From assembly GCA_965115825.1 (NCBI GenBank), contig OZ220464.1, positions 806,001 through 870,000 on the forward strand: a DNA stretch of 64,000 nt, in the 5' to 3' direction. Below are positions 32,447 to 40,500 of this stretch, piece by piece (position 1 is the stretch's first letter; every line of letters begins with the position of its first letter). The notes under the pieces are model-generated. The model was not told the DNA's origin. It worked only from the letters and a program-made list of their open reading frames with translations, and did not search any database. Both the position numbers and the translations under genes were made by a program. The DNA is from Bin87 sp965115825 (GTDB lineage: Bacteria > Chloroflexota > Dehalococcoidia > Lucifugimonadales > UBA3495).

Positions 32447-33655
32447 TTACAGGAGAACGAGGTTGTTCCGGTGGATTACTTCCTGGCCATAGTGATAGCC
32501 TAGGGTGTCAACGATGCGGTCGGAGCGGAGGCCCTGGATCTTTGCCACATCTGAGGCGGGATAGTTTGCGATGCCGCAAGCGACGCGCCGGCCATGGGCA
32601 TCGGAAACGTAGATGATGTCGCCGCGTTCGAAGCTGCCGACTACGCTGCGGACACCGGCGGGAAGGAGGCTGACGCCGTTGCGCCGGAGGGCGGACACGG
32701 CGCCGTCGTCCACCACAACCTGGCCCCAATCGCTGTCGCCGACGCGGCTGAGCATCCAGCGTTTGCGGGCCTCCGGTTTGCTGCTGGCGGGACGGAAGAA
32801 GGTGCCGACAGCTTCTCCGGCGGCGGCTTTGAGGACGACTTTGGGGTCGCGGCCGCGGCAGATAGACATGGCGATGCCGGAGGTGGTGACCAAGCGGGCG
32901 GCGTCCAGTTTGGTGGGCATACCACCCCGGGCCCAGGCGTTGCGATGTTCGCCGGCCATGGCAGTTACCCGGTCGTCTACGTAGTCCACAGCCTGAATGC
33001 GGGTGGCCGTGGGGTCAAGTTTGGGGTCGGCGGTATAGAGGCCGTCCACGTCGGAGAGGATTACCAGTAGGTCAGCGTCAATGAGGGTGGCAATGAGGGA
33101 AGAGAGGCGGTCGTTGTCGCCGAATACTTCGCCGATTTCGTCGTCGGCGACGACGTCGTTTTCGTTGACAATGGGAACGACGCCGAGATCGATCAGGGAG
33201 AGGAGTGTGTTGCGGATGTTGAGGTAGGACTGACGCTGCGCCATGTCCTTGATGGTGAGCAGGACTTGGGACACGGCAACGCCGCGCTGGGCGAAGAGGT
33301 CAGCATAGACGGACATCAAGCGGCTCTGTCCCAGGGCAGCCAGTACCTGCCGGGTGGGAATATCAGGCACGGCGGGAAGGGCGATTTTCTCGGCGAGGGC
33401 CTGGCGGCCGGCTGCGATTGCGCCGGAAGTAACCAAGACAACCTGGGCGCCAGCGGCAGACAGGCGGCTTATCTGTTCCGCCAAGTCGGACATTACCGCT
33501 AAGTCAGGGCCGCCTGATGAGTTGTCTCCGGCCAGCACGTTGGTGCCGGCCTTGACTACGATGCGCCGGTATGCAATTGTACCCGGCTGCGAGGAAGCAG
33601 ACTGGACAACGGCGTCGGGCGAGGAGGTGATAGCGCTGCTGCGCAAAGCAGACAT
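32447..33655 (-). CDS. proB: Glutamate 5-kinase
   Basis: It phosphorylates glutamate as the first step to proline. The 402-residue protein has an amino acid kinase domain (RIVVKAGTNVLAG, VLVTSGAIAAGRQAL, VVPIVNENDVVADDEIGEVFGDNDRLSSLIA, DVDGLYTADPKL, GGMPTKLDAARL). A C-terminal PUA domain (VDDGAVSALRRNGVSLLPAGVRSVVGSFERGDII) follows, the usual feedback-sensitive architecture. About 25 residues precede the usual family start. It is upstream of proA in the same operon, with a minus-strand TATAAT at 33697-33702 as probable promoter. Confidence 0.96.
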   Translation of the reverse strand: MSALRSSAITSSPDAVVQSASSQPGTIAYRRIVVKAGTNVLAGDNSSGGPDLAVMSDLAEQISRLSAAGAQVVLVTSGAIAAGRQALAEKIALPAVPDIPTRQVLAALGQSRLMSVYADLFAQRGVAVSQVLLTIKDMAQRQSYLNIRNTLLSLIDLGVVPIVNENDVVADDEIGEVFGDNDRLSSLIATLIDADLLVILSDVDGLYTADPKLDPTATRIQAVDYVDDRVTAMAGEHRNAWARGGMPTKLDAARLVTTSGIAMSICRGRDPKVVLKAAAGEAVGTFFRPASSKPEARKRWMLSRVGDSDWGQVVVDDGAVSALRRNGVSLLPAGVRSVVGSFERGDIIYVSDAHGRRVACGIANYPASDVAKIQGLRSDRIVDTLGYHYGQEVIHRNNLVLL

Positions 33656-33696
33656 GGAGGCATCCGGCAGGCGTGGGATAAATAAAGGGTAGGCGA

Positions 33697-33702
33697 ATTA
33701 TA
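33697..33702 (-). promoter_or_regulatory. -10 box for proB-proA
   Basis: A perfect minus-strand TATAAT lies about 42 bases upstream of the proB ATG. No good -35 hexamer is seen. Confidence 0.5.
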
Positions 33703-33826
33703 TCACGCAGAGTGGCTGATAAGGTTGGCCGGTCATCGCGCCTTTGGGAGACAGAAGTGAGGGTTGATGGGCTCCGTGCGGTGGGTAGCCGTTGACGATG
33801 AGCTGCAATGCGGAAGGCAAGCTCTC

Positions 33827-33856
33827 TTGAATCGGGGCTGGTGCCGGGCGTACAAT
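33827..33856 (+). promoter_or_regulatory. mfd promoter
   Basis: TTGAAT (33827-33832) and TACAAT (33851-33856) are 18 bases apart. Transcription would begin near 33863, which favours the ATG at 33935 over the in-frame ATG at 33764. Confidence 0.55.
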
Positions 33857-33934
33857 CTTGCTGCGGGGCTGTCCGTTGGCCAGTCCCGTATCGGCTTTCA
33901 CACACTGGCTGAAATCTCTTTATTTGGACTAAAC

Positions 33935-36900
33935 ATGGCGCTAACCGGACTCCTTTCGCTGCTGGGAGCGCAGCCCTGGCTGCAACGACACTTACGGAAC
34001 CTCGCTCGGCCCAGTGGTGAGGCTTCGCTCACTATCAACGGAGATCATCAGGCGGTGTATTTGTCCGCATTGTGGCACTTGGGGCGGCGTCCTGTGGTGG
34101 CAGTCACGCCGAGGCTTGACGACGCCCGTCGTCTTTACGACCAGCTGCTCACGTACCTGGGCGACGATGGGCCGGTTTTTTTGCTGCCGGAGCCGGAAGT
34201 CCTACCCTTCGAGCGACTGGCCGTTGACGCGCGCACCGGCAATCAGCGGATTACGGCGCTGGCGGCGCTAGCGGAAGCCGGTCAGCATCCCGGCGACGGG
34301 CCGCCGCCGCTGGTGGTAGCGTCGGTGTCGGCGGCGCTGCGTCTAACGCTGCCGCCAGCGTTGGCGCTGGGGCGACATCCCAATGGGGCAGAGAAGGGCG
34401 GGTGGCTGGTTAAGGGCAGCCGGTTGGCGTCTATTGACGACAAATTGGAGGCGTGGGTGCAGCTGGGCTATTGTCGGGAGCCGCAGGTGGAAAGGCCCGG
34501 CACGTTCAGCCTGCGCGGCGGCATCCTGGACATCTTCCCACCTAATGCGGAGCTGCCCTACCGCATTGAGCTGTGGGATGACGAAATTGACACGATTCGG
34601 GTCTTTGACCCGGAAACGCAGCGTTCGATAGACAGCGCCGATGCGGTGAACGTTATTGCCGCCGCCGAGCAGCTGACGGAGCTGTGCGACGCCAGGGTAT
34701 TTGAGGAACACCGTCGCCGAATTGACTTGTCGGGCTGTTCGGCCGCCGCCGTCGCTCGTTTTCAGGAGGAACTCTCCGATCTGCTTACAAGGCCTAACCC
34801 GGAAACGCTGTGCTTCTACAACGGGATGCTCAATTCGCATACGTTGGCGGATTATGTGCCCAGCGACGCGGTGGTGGCGTTTGACCGTCCGACGCGGCTG
34901 GCCGGAGAAGCGGATGAGCAGGATACCAGATATGAGCAGCAGCGGGAAAACCGGCAGAGCCGGGGCGAACTTCCTTACGGCTTTCCCTCTCCATCGGCCG
35001 GGTGGGAGTTATTCCGGGAGCAAATCGCCCGATTGGCGGTGGCGACAGTGGATATGCTGCGATGGGGAGCGGACGACGGGCCGCAAATTGTGAAGCCATT
35101 GCCGGATACGCTGGTGGGATTACCTGCGTTCACTGAGGATGTTGCCAGTCGCATTGGCGAGGGCGGAGCAGTGGTTGCCGTGAGTCAGCACGCAGGTCGA
35201 CTGAGCGAGCTGCTAGGGGAGGCGGGAATATCCGCCAGCGTAGTAGACAGCCTGCCGGCACGCCCCCGCGCTAAACGGGTCTATCTGGTGTCAGGGGCAT
35301 TGCGCAAGGGGTGGCAGAACGGCTCTGATGGGAGGAGGCAGGCGGTAGCGGTGTACAGTGACGCGGAGTTGTTTGGAACCGTGAAGCAGCGCAGTTATCG
35401 CCCGCCGCCGCCGCGTCGGGATCTGGGCGACGCCGTTTCGCTGGCCGACCTTGTACCAGGCAGTTACGTTGTGCACATTGACCATGGCGTGGCCCGGTTT
35501 GTAGGGACGACGCATCTGGAGTCCGGCGGCGGCCGGGAGTATTTGACGCTGGAATATGCCGGAGACGACCGGCTATACGTGCCTACGGAGCAGCTGGACA
35601 GACTAGGCGCTTACGTTGCCGCTACCGACCACGCGCCGGCGCTGACTCGCCTGGGGGGGAGTGAGTGGCAGCGCATCAAGGAGCGGGCGAGTGGAGCGGC
35701 GAGGGAAATTGCCGCGGAATTGCTGCGGCTGTACGCCACTCGTGAAACCGTCACGGGGCATCGTTTCGGTCCGGATGCGGCGTGGCAGCGGGATTTGGAA
35801 GATTCGTTTCCCTATCAGGAGACTCCTGATCAGTTGCGCGCCGCTGAAGAGGTGAAAACGGACATGGAGATGTCGAAGCCGATGGATCGGCTGATTTGCG
35901 GAGATGTTGGCTACGGCAAGACGGAAGTCGCTCTGCGGGCGGCATTTAAGACAGTCAACGAGGGAATGCAGGTTGCCGTGCTGGTACCGACTACGGTGCT
36001 GGCGCAACAGCACTACGCGACCTTTGCGGAAAGGTTGGCTCCGTATCCGGTGAAGGTTGAGGTATTGAGCCGTTTCCGCACGAATAAAGAGCAAGGGGAG
36101 GTAGTGGCGGCGGCAAAGGAGGGTGCGGTGGACATTGTTATCGGCACGCACCGCATTTTGCAAAAGGACGTAGGCTTCAAGAACCTGGGGCTGGTTATCG
36201 TTGACGAAGAGCATCGCTTCGGAGTGGGAGACAAGGAGCGGCTGAAGCAGATGCGCGCCGAGGTGGACGTGCTGACGCTGACGGCGACTCCGATTCCGAG
36301 AACGCTACACATGGCACTGGCGGGCGTACGGGACATGAGCGTCATTCATACGGCGCCGGAGGAGAGGCTGCCCGTCAAGACCTTTGTATCGGAGGGGAGC
36401 GGGGATCTGGTACGGGACGCCATCCTGCGGGAGCTGGAACGGGATGGGCAGGTTTTCTTTCTGCACAACCGGGTGCGTACCATCCGCAAGGTAGTCGAGG
36501 AGCTGGAGGGTCTGGTTCCCGAGGCGCGTTTCATCGTAGGACACGGGCAGATGCCGGAGTCGGAGCTGGAGGACGTGATGGTGTCTTTCGCCAATCGGGA
36601 AGCGGACGTAATGGTGTGCACCACTATTATTGAGTCGGGCTTGGATATGCCCAACGTGAACACTATCATCATTGACCGGGCAGACCGCTTTGGTCTGGCG
36701 CAGCTGTACCAGCTACGGGGCAGGGTGGGGCGCGGCGACCATCGGGCTTACGCCTACCTGCTGCTGCCGGACAATCACGAAATTACGGAGGCGGCCAGCC
36801 AACGGATTCACGCTATTCTGGAGGCCAATGAGCTAGGTTCTGGATTCCGCATTGCGATGCGGGATTTGGAGATACGGGGGGCCGGCAATTTGCTGGGAGC

Positions 36901-37612
36901 GGATCAGAGCGGGCAGATTCAGGCGGTGGGCCTCAACCTTTACTCTGAACTAGTGAGCCAGGCAGTGCAGGAACTGCGAGACGAAGGGGATGGCAGCGAG
37001 CGGTTGGAGACTGCGCCGCCGCCACGTATTGACCTGCCGGCCGTGCCAGCAGCGATTCCATCGGATTACATCGCCCACCTGCCGGCGCGGCTGGCATTTT
37101 ACCAGCGGCTTTCCAACATCACCGACCGGGGGCTAATCGCCGACGTGGGGTCGGATATGAAGGACCGTTTTGGGCCGCTTCCTGTGGTGGTAGAGAATCT
37201 GCTGGCGGTAACCGACCTGCGCTGTCTGGGCATGGCCGCCGGCGTGGAGTCTATTTCCGGGGCAGCGGGCGACGGCATTGTTACCGTGGTGTTCCACCAG
37301 CCGGTGGGCGACGCTCAACAGGCTTTGCAGAATAAGATGGGACCAGGGGTGAGAGTGGGGCGCCGGGATATGGAAATCCGCACCGCCGGAGACTCCGATA
37401 ACGGGTTGGCCCGCCTGGGCCGGGCGCTGCGTAGGGTTATATTTTTCGTTGAGGAAATGCAGCATGCAATGGCTGCGGCTCGGGGAACCGCTGTTATGAA
37501 CAGCGATTCCCCAGCGTCGGCGCCGATGGGAGAAGATAATGGCGGAACTGCTAAACCGCCGCGTTCTCGGACCCGGCGGCGGCGTCAGGCAGAAGGGGTT
37601 GCGGCTGATTAG
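33935..37612 (+). CDS. mfd: Transcription-repair coupling factor Mfd
   Basis: Mfd removes RNA polymerase stalled at lesions and recruits UvrA. The 1225-residue length is normal. In order: a UvrB-like N-terminal module (FLLPEPEVLPFERL, RPGTFSLRGGILDIFPPN), the RNAP-interacting CarD-like domain (LVPGSYVVHIDHGVARFVG, about residue 505), then the SF2 translocase. In the translocase, Walker A is CGDVGYGKTEVALRAAF, DEEH is in VIVDEEHRFGVGDKERLK, followed by TATPIPRTLHM and QLRGRVGRGDHRAYAYLL. A TRCF domain (LPARLAFYQRLSNI, RFGPLPVVVENLL) and a basic Arg-rich tail end it. The final 62 bases overlap the convergent DUF4349 gene. Its 3' end has been duplicated at 39256. Confidence 0.96.
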   Translation: MALTGLLSLLGAQPWLQRHLRNLARPSGEASLTINGDHQAVYLSALWHLGRRPVVAVTPRLDDARRLYDQLLTYLGDDGPVFLLPEPEVLPFERLAVDARTGNQRITALAALAEAGQHPGDGPPPLVVASVSAALRLTLPPALALGRHPNGAEKGGWLVKGSRLASIDDKLEAWVQLGYCREPQVERPGTFSLRGGILDIFPPNAELPYRIELWDDEIDTIRVFDPETQRSIDSADAVNVIAAAEQLTELCDARVFEEHRRRIDLSGCSAAAVARFQEELSDLLTRPNPETLCFYNGMLNSHTLADYVPSDAVVAFDRPTRLAGEADEQDTRYEQQRENRQSRGELPYGFPSPSAGWELFREQIARLAVATVDMLRWGADDGPQIVKPLPDTLVGLPAFTEDVASRIGEGGAVVAVSQHAGRLSELLGEAGISASVVDSLPARPRAKRVYLVSGALRKGWQNGSDGRRQAVAVYSDAELFGTVKQRSYRPPPPRRDLGDAVSLADLVPGSYVVHIDHGVARFVGTTHLESGGGREYLTLEYAGDDRLYVPTEQLDRLGAYVAATDHAPALTRLGGSEWQRIKERASGAAREIAAELLRLYATRETVTGHRFGPDAAWQRDLEDSFPYQETPDQLRAAEEVKTDMEMSKPMDRLICGDVGYGKTEVALRAAFKTVNEGMQVAVLVPTTVLAQQHYATFAERLAPYPVKVEVLSRFRTNKEQGEVVAAAKEGAVDIVIGTHRILQKDVGFKNLGLVIVDEEHRFGVGDKERLKQMRAEVDVLTLTATPIPRTLHMALAGVRDMSVIHTAPEERLPVKTFVSEGSGDLVRDAILRELERDGQVFFLHNRVRTIRKVVEELEGLVPEARFIVGHGQMPESELEDVMVSFANREADVMVCTTIIESGLDMPNVNTIIIDRADRFGLAQLYQLRGRVGRGDHRAYAYLLLPDNHEITEAASQRIHAILEANELGSGFRIAMRDLEIRGAGNLLGADQSGQIQAVGLNLYSELVSQAVQELRDEGDGSERLETAPPPRIDLPAVPAAIPSDYIAHLPARLAFYQRLSNITDRGLIADVGSDMKDRFGPLPVVVENLLAVTDLRCLGMAAGVESISGAAGDGIVTVVFHQPVGDAQQALQNKMGPGVRVGRRDMEIRTAGDSDNGLARLGRALRRVIFFVEEMQHAMAAARGTAVMNSDSPASAPMGEDNGGTAKPPRSRTRRRRQAEGVAAD

Positions 37613-39164
37613 CAGCGCGCCGCCGCCGGATAAGCCAAACCGTACCGACGACAGCCACCGCTACCACAACGACCAGACCTGCAATGATTGCGATAACGGC
37701 ACCCCAAGGCACTCCCACGCCATAGGAGCCGTTGTACACCGTCACGACGAGACGGGAGTTTGGGGCTGTGTCCGCCGGGCTTTGTCCTGCCGAGCGGTAT
37801 TCCGAATCATCCAGTTTGCCGAGGCTGGCGGCGAACTCCATTATCTGGCGCAGGTCTGAGGCCTTGACGACCAGGTGCATGTTGACGCTGACGGCTTTCC
37901 CTTCGTCATGTTGGGCTTCCTCCCAGATTTCCACGTAGCCGCCGAGGGATTCGGCGCGGGCGCGGATTTGGCTGGCGGCCGTTATGGGTTCGTCAGAGTC
38001 CAAGTTCAGAGATGCATCGGAGTCGACGTTGGAGCGAATCAGCAGCCTCAACTTAGCGCTGGGACTGTCGCCGGCCGGGGCCGGGCCTACGGAATCCAGG
38101 CGGCGTTCGGACGGCTCGCCGAGGGTAGTGGCGTAGTCCATCAAACCGGCCAGGTCAGTTGGCTTGACGTAGGCGGACAATTCAATTATCTGGCCGTGGT
38201 CCTGCTGATAGGCGCGCCTTTCTCCGATGTAGCCTTGCAACCCTTGCACTTGCGCGGCAATCGCATTGGCGGTTTCTGCCGGGTTGCCCACCGCCAGCGC
38301 CATGGATCCGCGCGGCGGGTCGGCGGCAAAACGGGCGGACAAGTGCAGGCTCACCCTAATCAGGGACGCCGCTACTTGGTTTTCGAGGCTGCGCTGTGTG
38401 GCGGACAGGCTCTCAATATCGGCCCGAACCTGGGCGATGCGCTTTTCGATTTCGATTACGTCCTCAACCGACGCGGCGTTTTCCAGCAGGACAATGAGCC
38501 GTTCTTCCTGAACTTGCCAGGCCTTGATGCGGGCTTCGTTGTCAACGAGTTGGTCGGTAACGTCGCTGGATGAAACGCCTTCATCGGTGACGATGCCCAT
38601 TTCGCGCAGGGCTGCCATGGCGTTGTCAAAGCGTTCCGCTGGCACCCTGATGCCGATGGAGGCGGTGCGGTAGCCGCCTTCACCTACGATGTTCGCTGAT
38701 TCCATCCAGCCGCCCCGCTGTGTGGCCAGTTGTTCGACCTGACGGGCGGCGGAGTCGATGTCGTCCACTTCCAGGTTAATCCACCCTTCTACGATGAGCT
38801 GACGTCCGCTTTGGGTTTGCACAGAGCTGAGGGACTGGTCGGTTGAGGCATCGGCAACGGCGCCGGATGACTGTTGCATCGCGGAAGCCACTGCCGCCTG
38901 AGGAAAGGGAGTAGAGGCCAGTTCCGTAGATTCCTTCATAGAAAGCGGATCTTCTTCTGCCCATACTTCCGATCCGTCGGCTGCCGCAGCGTCTGTAAAG
39001 CCGGGAGGCTCCGCAAACCTTGCGCTGTCTTCGGTGTTGTGACGTCTCTCCGACAGGAGTTCCGCGTAGTGCTCATCTGATGCCCCGCAGGCCAAGGCTA
39101 TGGCCATCAACAGGGAAAGAAGCGCAATTCCGGGTAAGGTTCTTCGCAATTGCAGCGCTGGCAT
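37551..39164 (-). CDS. DUF4349-domain lipoprotein, full-length copy
   Basis: The 537-residue protein has a lipoprotein signal (lipobox ALAC, Cys about 26). Then come a Ser/Ala-rich linker and a DUF4349 region (RQLIVEGWINLEVDDIDSAARQVEQLATQRGGWMESANI, then RVPAERFDNAMAALREMG). A coiled coil (about residues 200-275, EERLIVLLENAASVEDVIEIEKRIAQVRADIESL) and a second related alpha/beta module (ASQIRARAESLGGYVEIWEE, MHLVVKASDLRQIMEFAASLG) follow. It ends in one C-terminal membrane span (AVIAIIAGLVVVVAVAVVG) with a basic stop. It is probably anchored at both ends outside the membrane; function is unknown. GGAGG precedes the ATG. Its 3' end overlaps mfd tail to tail by 62 bases. Confidence 0.85.
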   Translation of the reverse strand: MPALQLRRTLPGIALLSLLMAIALACGASDEHYAELLSERRHNTEDSARFAEPPGFTDAAAADGSEVWAEEDPLSMKESTELASTPFPQAAVASAMQQSSGAVADASTDQSLSSVQTQSGRQLIVEGWINLEVDDIDSAARQVEQLATQRGGWMESANIVGEGGYRTASIGIRVPAERFDNAMAALREMGIVTDEGVSSSDVTDQLVDNEARIKAWQVQEERLIVLLENAASVEDVIEIEKRIAQVRADIESLSATQRSLENQVAASLIRVSLHLSARFAADPPRGSMALAVGNPAETANAIAAQVQGLQGYIGERRAYQQDHGQIIELSAYVKPTDLAGLMDYATTLGEPSERRLDSVGPAPAGDSPSAKLRLLIRSNVDSDASLNLDSDEPITAASQIRARAESLGGYVEIWEEAQHDEGKAVSVNMHLVVKASDLRQIMEFAASLGKLDDSEYRSAGQSPADTAPNSRLVVTVYNGSYGVGVPWGAVIAIIAGLVVVVAVAVVGTVWLIRRRRAANQPQPLLPDAAAGSENAAV

Positions 39165-39255
39165 TATAATCCTCCGTGGAGCGCTCTTAAATTCGGTTAT
39201 CTTACATACGTATCATAAGCCATTGCGGATTTGCAAAGCGCAAGGGGAGGGTGGT

Positions 39256-39717
39256 ATGAAGGACTGCCTCGGGCCGCTTCCTGCGGTGGTAGAGAATCTG
39301 CTGGCGGTAACCAACCTGCGCTGTCTGGGCGTGGCCGCCGGCGTGGAGCCGATTTCAGGGGCGGCGGGCGACGGCATTGTTACCGTGGTGTTCCGCCAGC
39401 CGGTGGGAGACGCTCAACAGGCTTTGCAGAACAAGATGGGCCCCGGGGTGAGAGTGGGGCGCCGGGATATGAAAATCCGCACCGCCGGAGACTCCGATAA
39501 CGGGTTGGCCCGCCTGGGCCGGGCGCTGCGTAGGGTTATATTTTTCGTTGAGGAAATGCAGCATGCAATGGCTGCGGCTCGGGGAACCGCTGTTATGAAC
39601 AGCGATTCCCCAGCGTCGGCGCCGATGGGAGAAGATAATGGCGGAACTGCTAAACCGCCGCGTTCTCGCTCTCGGACGCGGCGGCGGCGTCAGGCAGAAG
39701 GAGTTGCGGCTGATTAG
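39256..39717 (+). pseudogene. Duplicated C-terminal fragment of mfd
   Basis: The 153-codon frame copies the last ~150 residues of Mfd. It starts inside the TRCF domain (MKDCLGPLPAVVENLLAV) and runs through the terminal regulatory region and basic tail to the same stop. It has no helicase part, so it cannot be a working Mfd. The internal ATG is now preceded by GGGGAGGG at a workable distance, so the fragment could be translated. The frame has stayed open, with a six-base in-frame insertion near the end (extra Ser-Arg). It is best treated as a gene remnant, or possibly a free Mfd C-terminal domain. Confidence 0.75.
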
Positions 39718-40297
39718 CAGCGCGCCGCCGCCGGATAAGCCAAACCGTACCGACGACAGCCACCGCTACCACAACGACCAGACCTGCAATGATTGCGATA
39801 ACGGCACCCCAAGGCACTTCCACGCCATAGGAGCCGTTGTACACCGTCACGACGAGGCGGGAGTTGGAGGCTGCGTCCGATGGGCCTTGTCCTGCCGAGC
39901 GGTATTCCGCATTATCCAGTTTGCCGAGGCTGGCGGCGAACTCCATTATCTGGCGCAGGTCGGAGGCTTTGACGACCAGGTGCATGTGAACGCTGACGGC
40001 TTTCCCTTCGTCATATTGAGATTCCTCCCAGATTTCCACGTAGCCGCCGAGGGATTCGGCGCGGGCGCGGATTTGGCTGGCGGCCGTTATGGGTTCGTCG
40101 GAGTCCAGGTTCAGGGATGCGTCGTAGTCAACGCTGGGAGGCTCCGCAAGCCTTGCTCCGTCTTCGGTGTTGTGACGTCTCTCCGACAGGAGTTCTGCGT
40201 AGTGATTGTCCGATGCTCCACAGGCCAAGGCTATGGCCATTAGCAGGGCAAGCAGCGCAATTCCGGGTAAGGTTCTTCGCAATCGTAGCCCTGGCAT
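39650..40297 (-). CDS. DUF4349-like lipoprotein, internally deleted copy
   Basis: This 215-residue protein is the second copy of the lipoprotein at 37551-39164. It keeps the signal peptide and lipobox (ALACGAS), about 55 N-terminal residues, the last module (ASQIRARAESLGGYVEIWEE onward) and the C-terminal span. About 320 central residues, including the first DUF4349 module and the coiled coil, are missing. The deletion keeps the frame (junction after RLAEPP, then SVDYDASLNLDSDEP), so it probably still makes a short membrane-anchored lipoprotein. A minus-strand TATAAT lies upstream where copy 1 has TATGAT. It overlaps the mfd fragment tail to tail. Confidence 0.75.
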   Translation of the reverse strand: MPGLRLRRTLPGIALLALLMAIALACGASDNHYAELLSERRHNTEDGARLAEPPSVDYDASLNLDSDEPITAASQIRARAESLGGYVEIWEESQYDEGKAVSVHMHLVVKASDLRQIMEFAASLGKLDNAEYRSAGQGPSDAASNSRLVVTVYNGSYGVEVPWGAVIAIIAGLVVVVAVAVVGTVWLIRRRRAANQPQLLLPDAAAASESENAAV

Positions 40298-40377
40298 TGT
40301 AATCCTCCTTAATTTCGGTTATCATGCATACGGATTATAAGCCATTGCGGATTTGCAGGACAAGGGCGGCGGGGTTG

Positions 40378-40386
40378 TGTTATAAT
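40378..40386 (+). promoter_or_regulatory. Extended -10 promoter of tRNA-Pro
   Basis: TGTTATAAT lies 11 bases before the mature tRNA 5' end, leaving a leader of about five bases. No matching -35 box is obvious. Confidence 0.65.
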
Positions 40387-40397
40387 GGCTCTGTAGT

Positions 40398-40473
40398 CGG
40401 GGTGTAGCGCAGCGGCTAGCGCGCCACGTTCGGGACGTGGAGGCCGGTGGTTCGAATCCACTCACCCCGACCA
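40398..40473 (+). tRNA. tRNA-Pro (anticodon CGG)
   Basis: A complete cloverleaf is present. The acceptor stem CGGGGTG pairs with CACCCCG, the D arm is GCGCAGCGGCTAGCGC, the anticodon stem is CCACG/CGTGG with loop TTCGGGA (anticodon CGG, reading CCG), and the T arm contains GGTTCGAATCC. The discriminator is A and CCA is encoded. The start CGGGG is typical of bacterial tRNA-Pro. Confidence 0.97.
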
Positions 40474-40500
40474 TTGCTATGCCCGCAGAGGAAGGATAGC

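Larger units (their letters stand above)
37157..40365. repeat. Tandem segmental duplication of the mfd-end / DUF4349 block
   Basis: Two adjacent units are visible. Unit 1 (37157 to about 39240) holds the last part of mfd plus the whole convergent DUF4349 gene and its upstream region. Unit 2 (39256 to about 40365) holds the same mfd end and a DUF4349 gene lacking its centre. Across the mfd part I count about 15 substitutions in 440 bases and one six-base insertion, so the copies are close. Both units end in a shared upstream segment containing AGCCATTGCGGATTTGCA. A tandem duplication followed by an in-frame internal deletion of roughly 970 bases in unit 2 explains the layout. Confidence 0.85.

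Noticed and set aside
33764..33934. N-terminal extension of Mfd to ATG 33764
   Set aside because: It precedes the likely promoter (33827-33856) and adds 57 residues with no resemblance to Mfd.
40447..40500. N-terminal extension of the FAD oxidase
   Set aside because: It begins inside tRNA-Pro; ATG 40501 has a proper Shine-Dalgarno.
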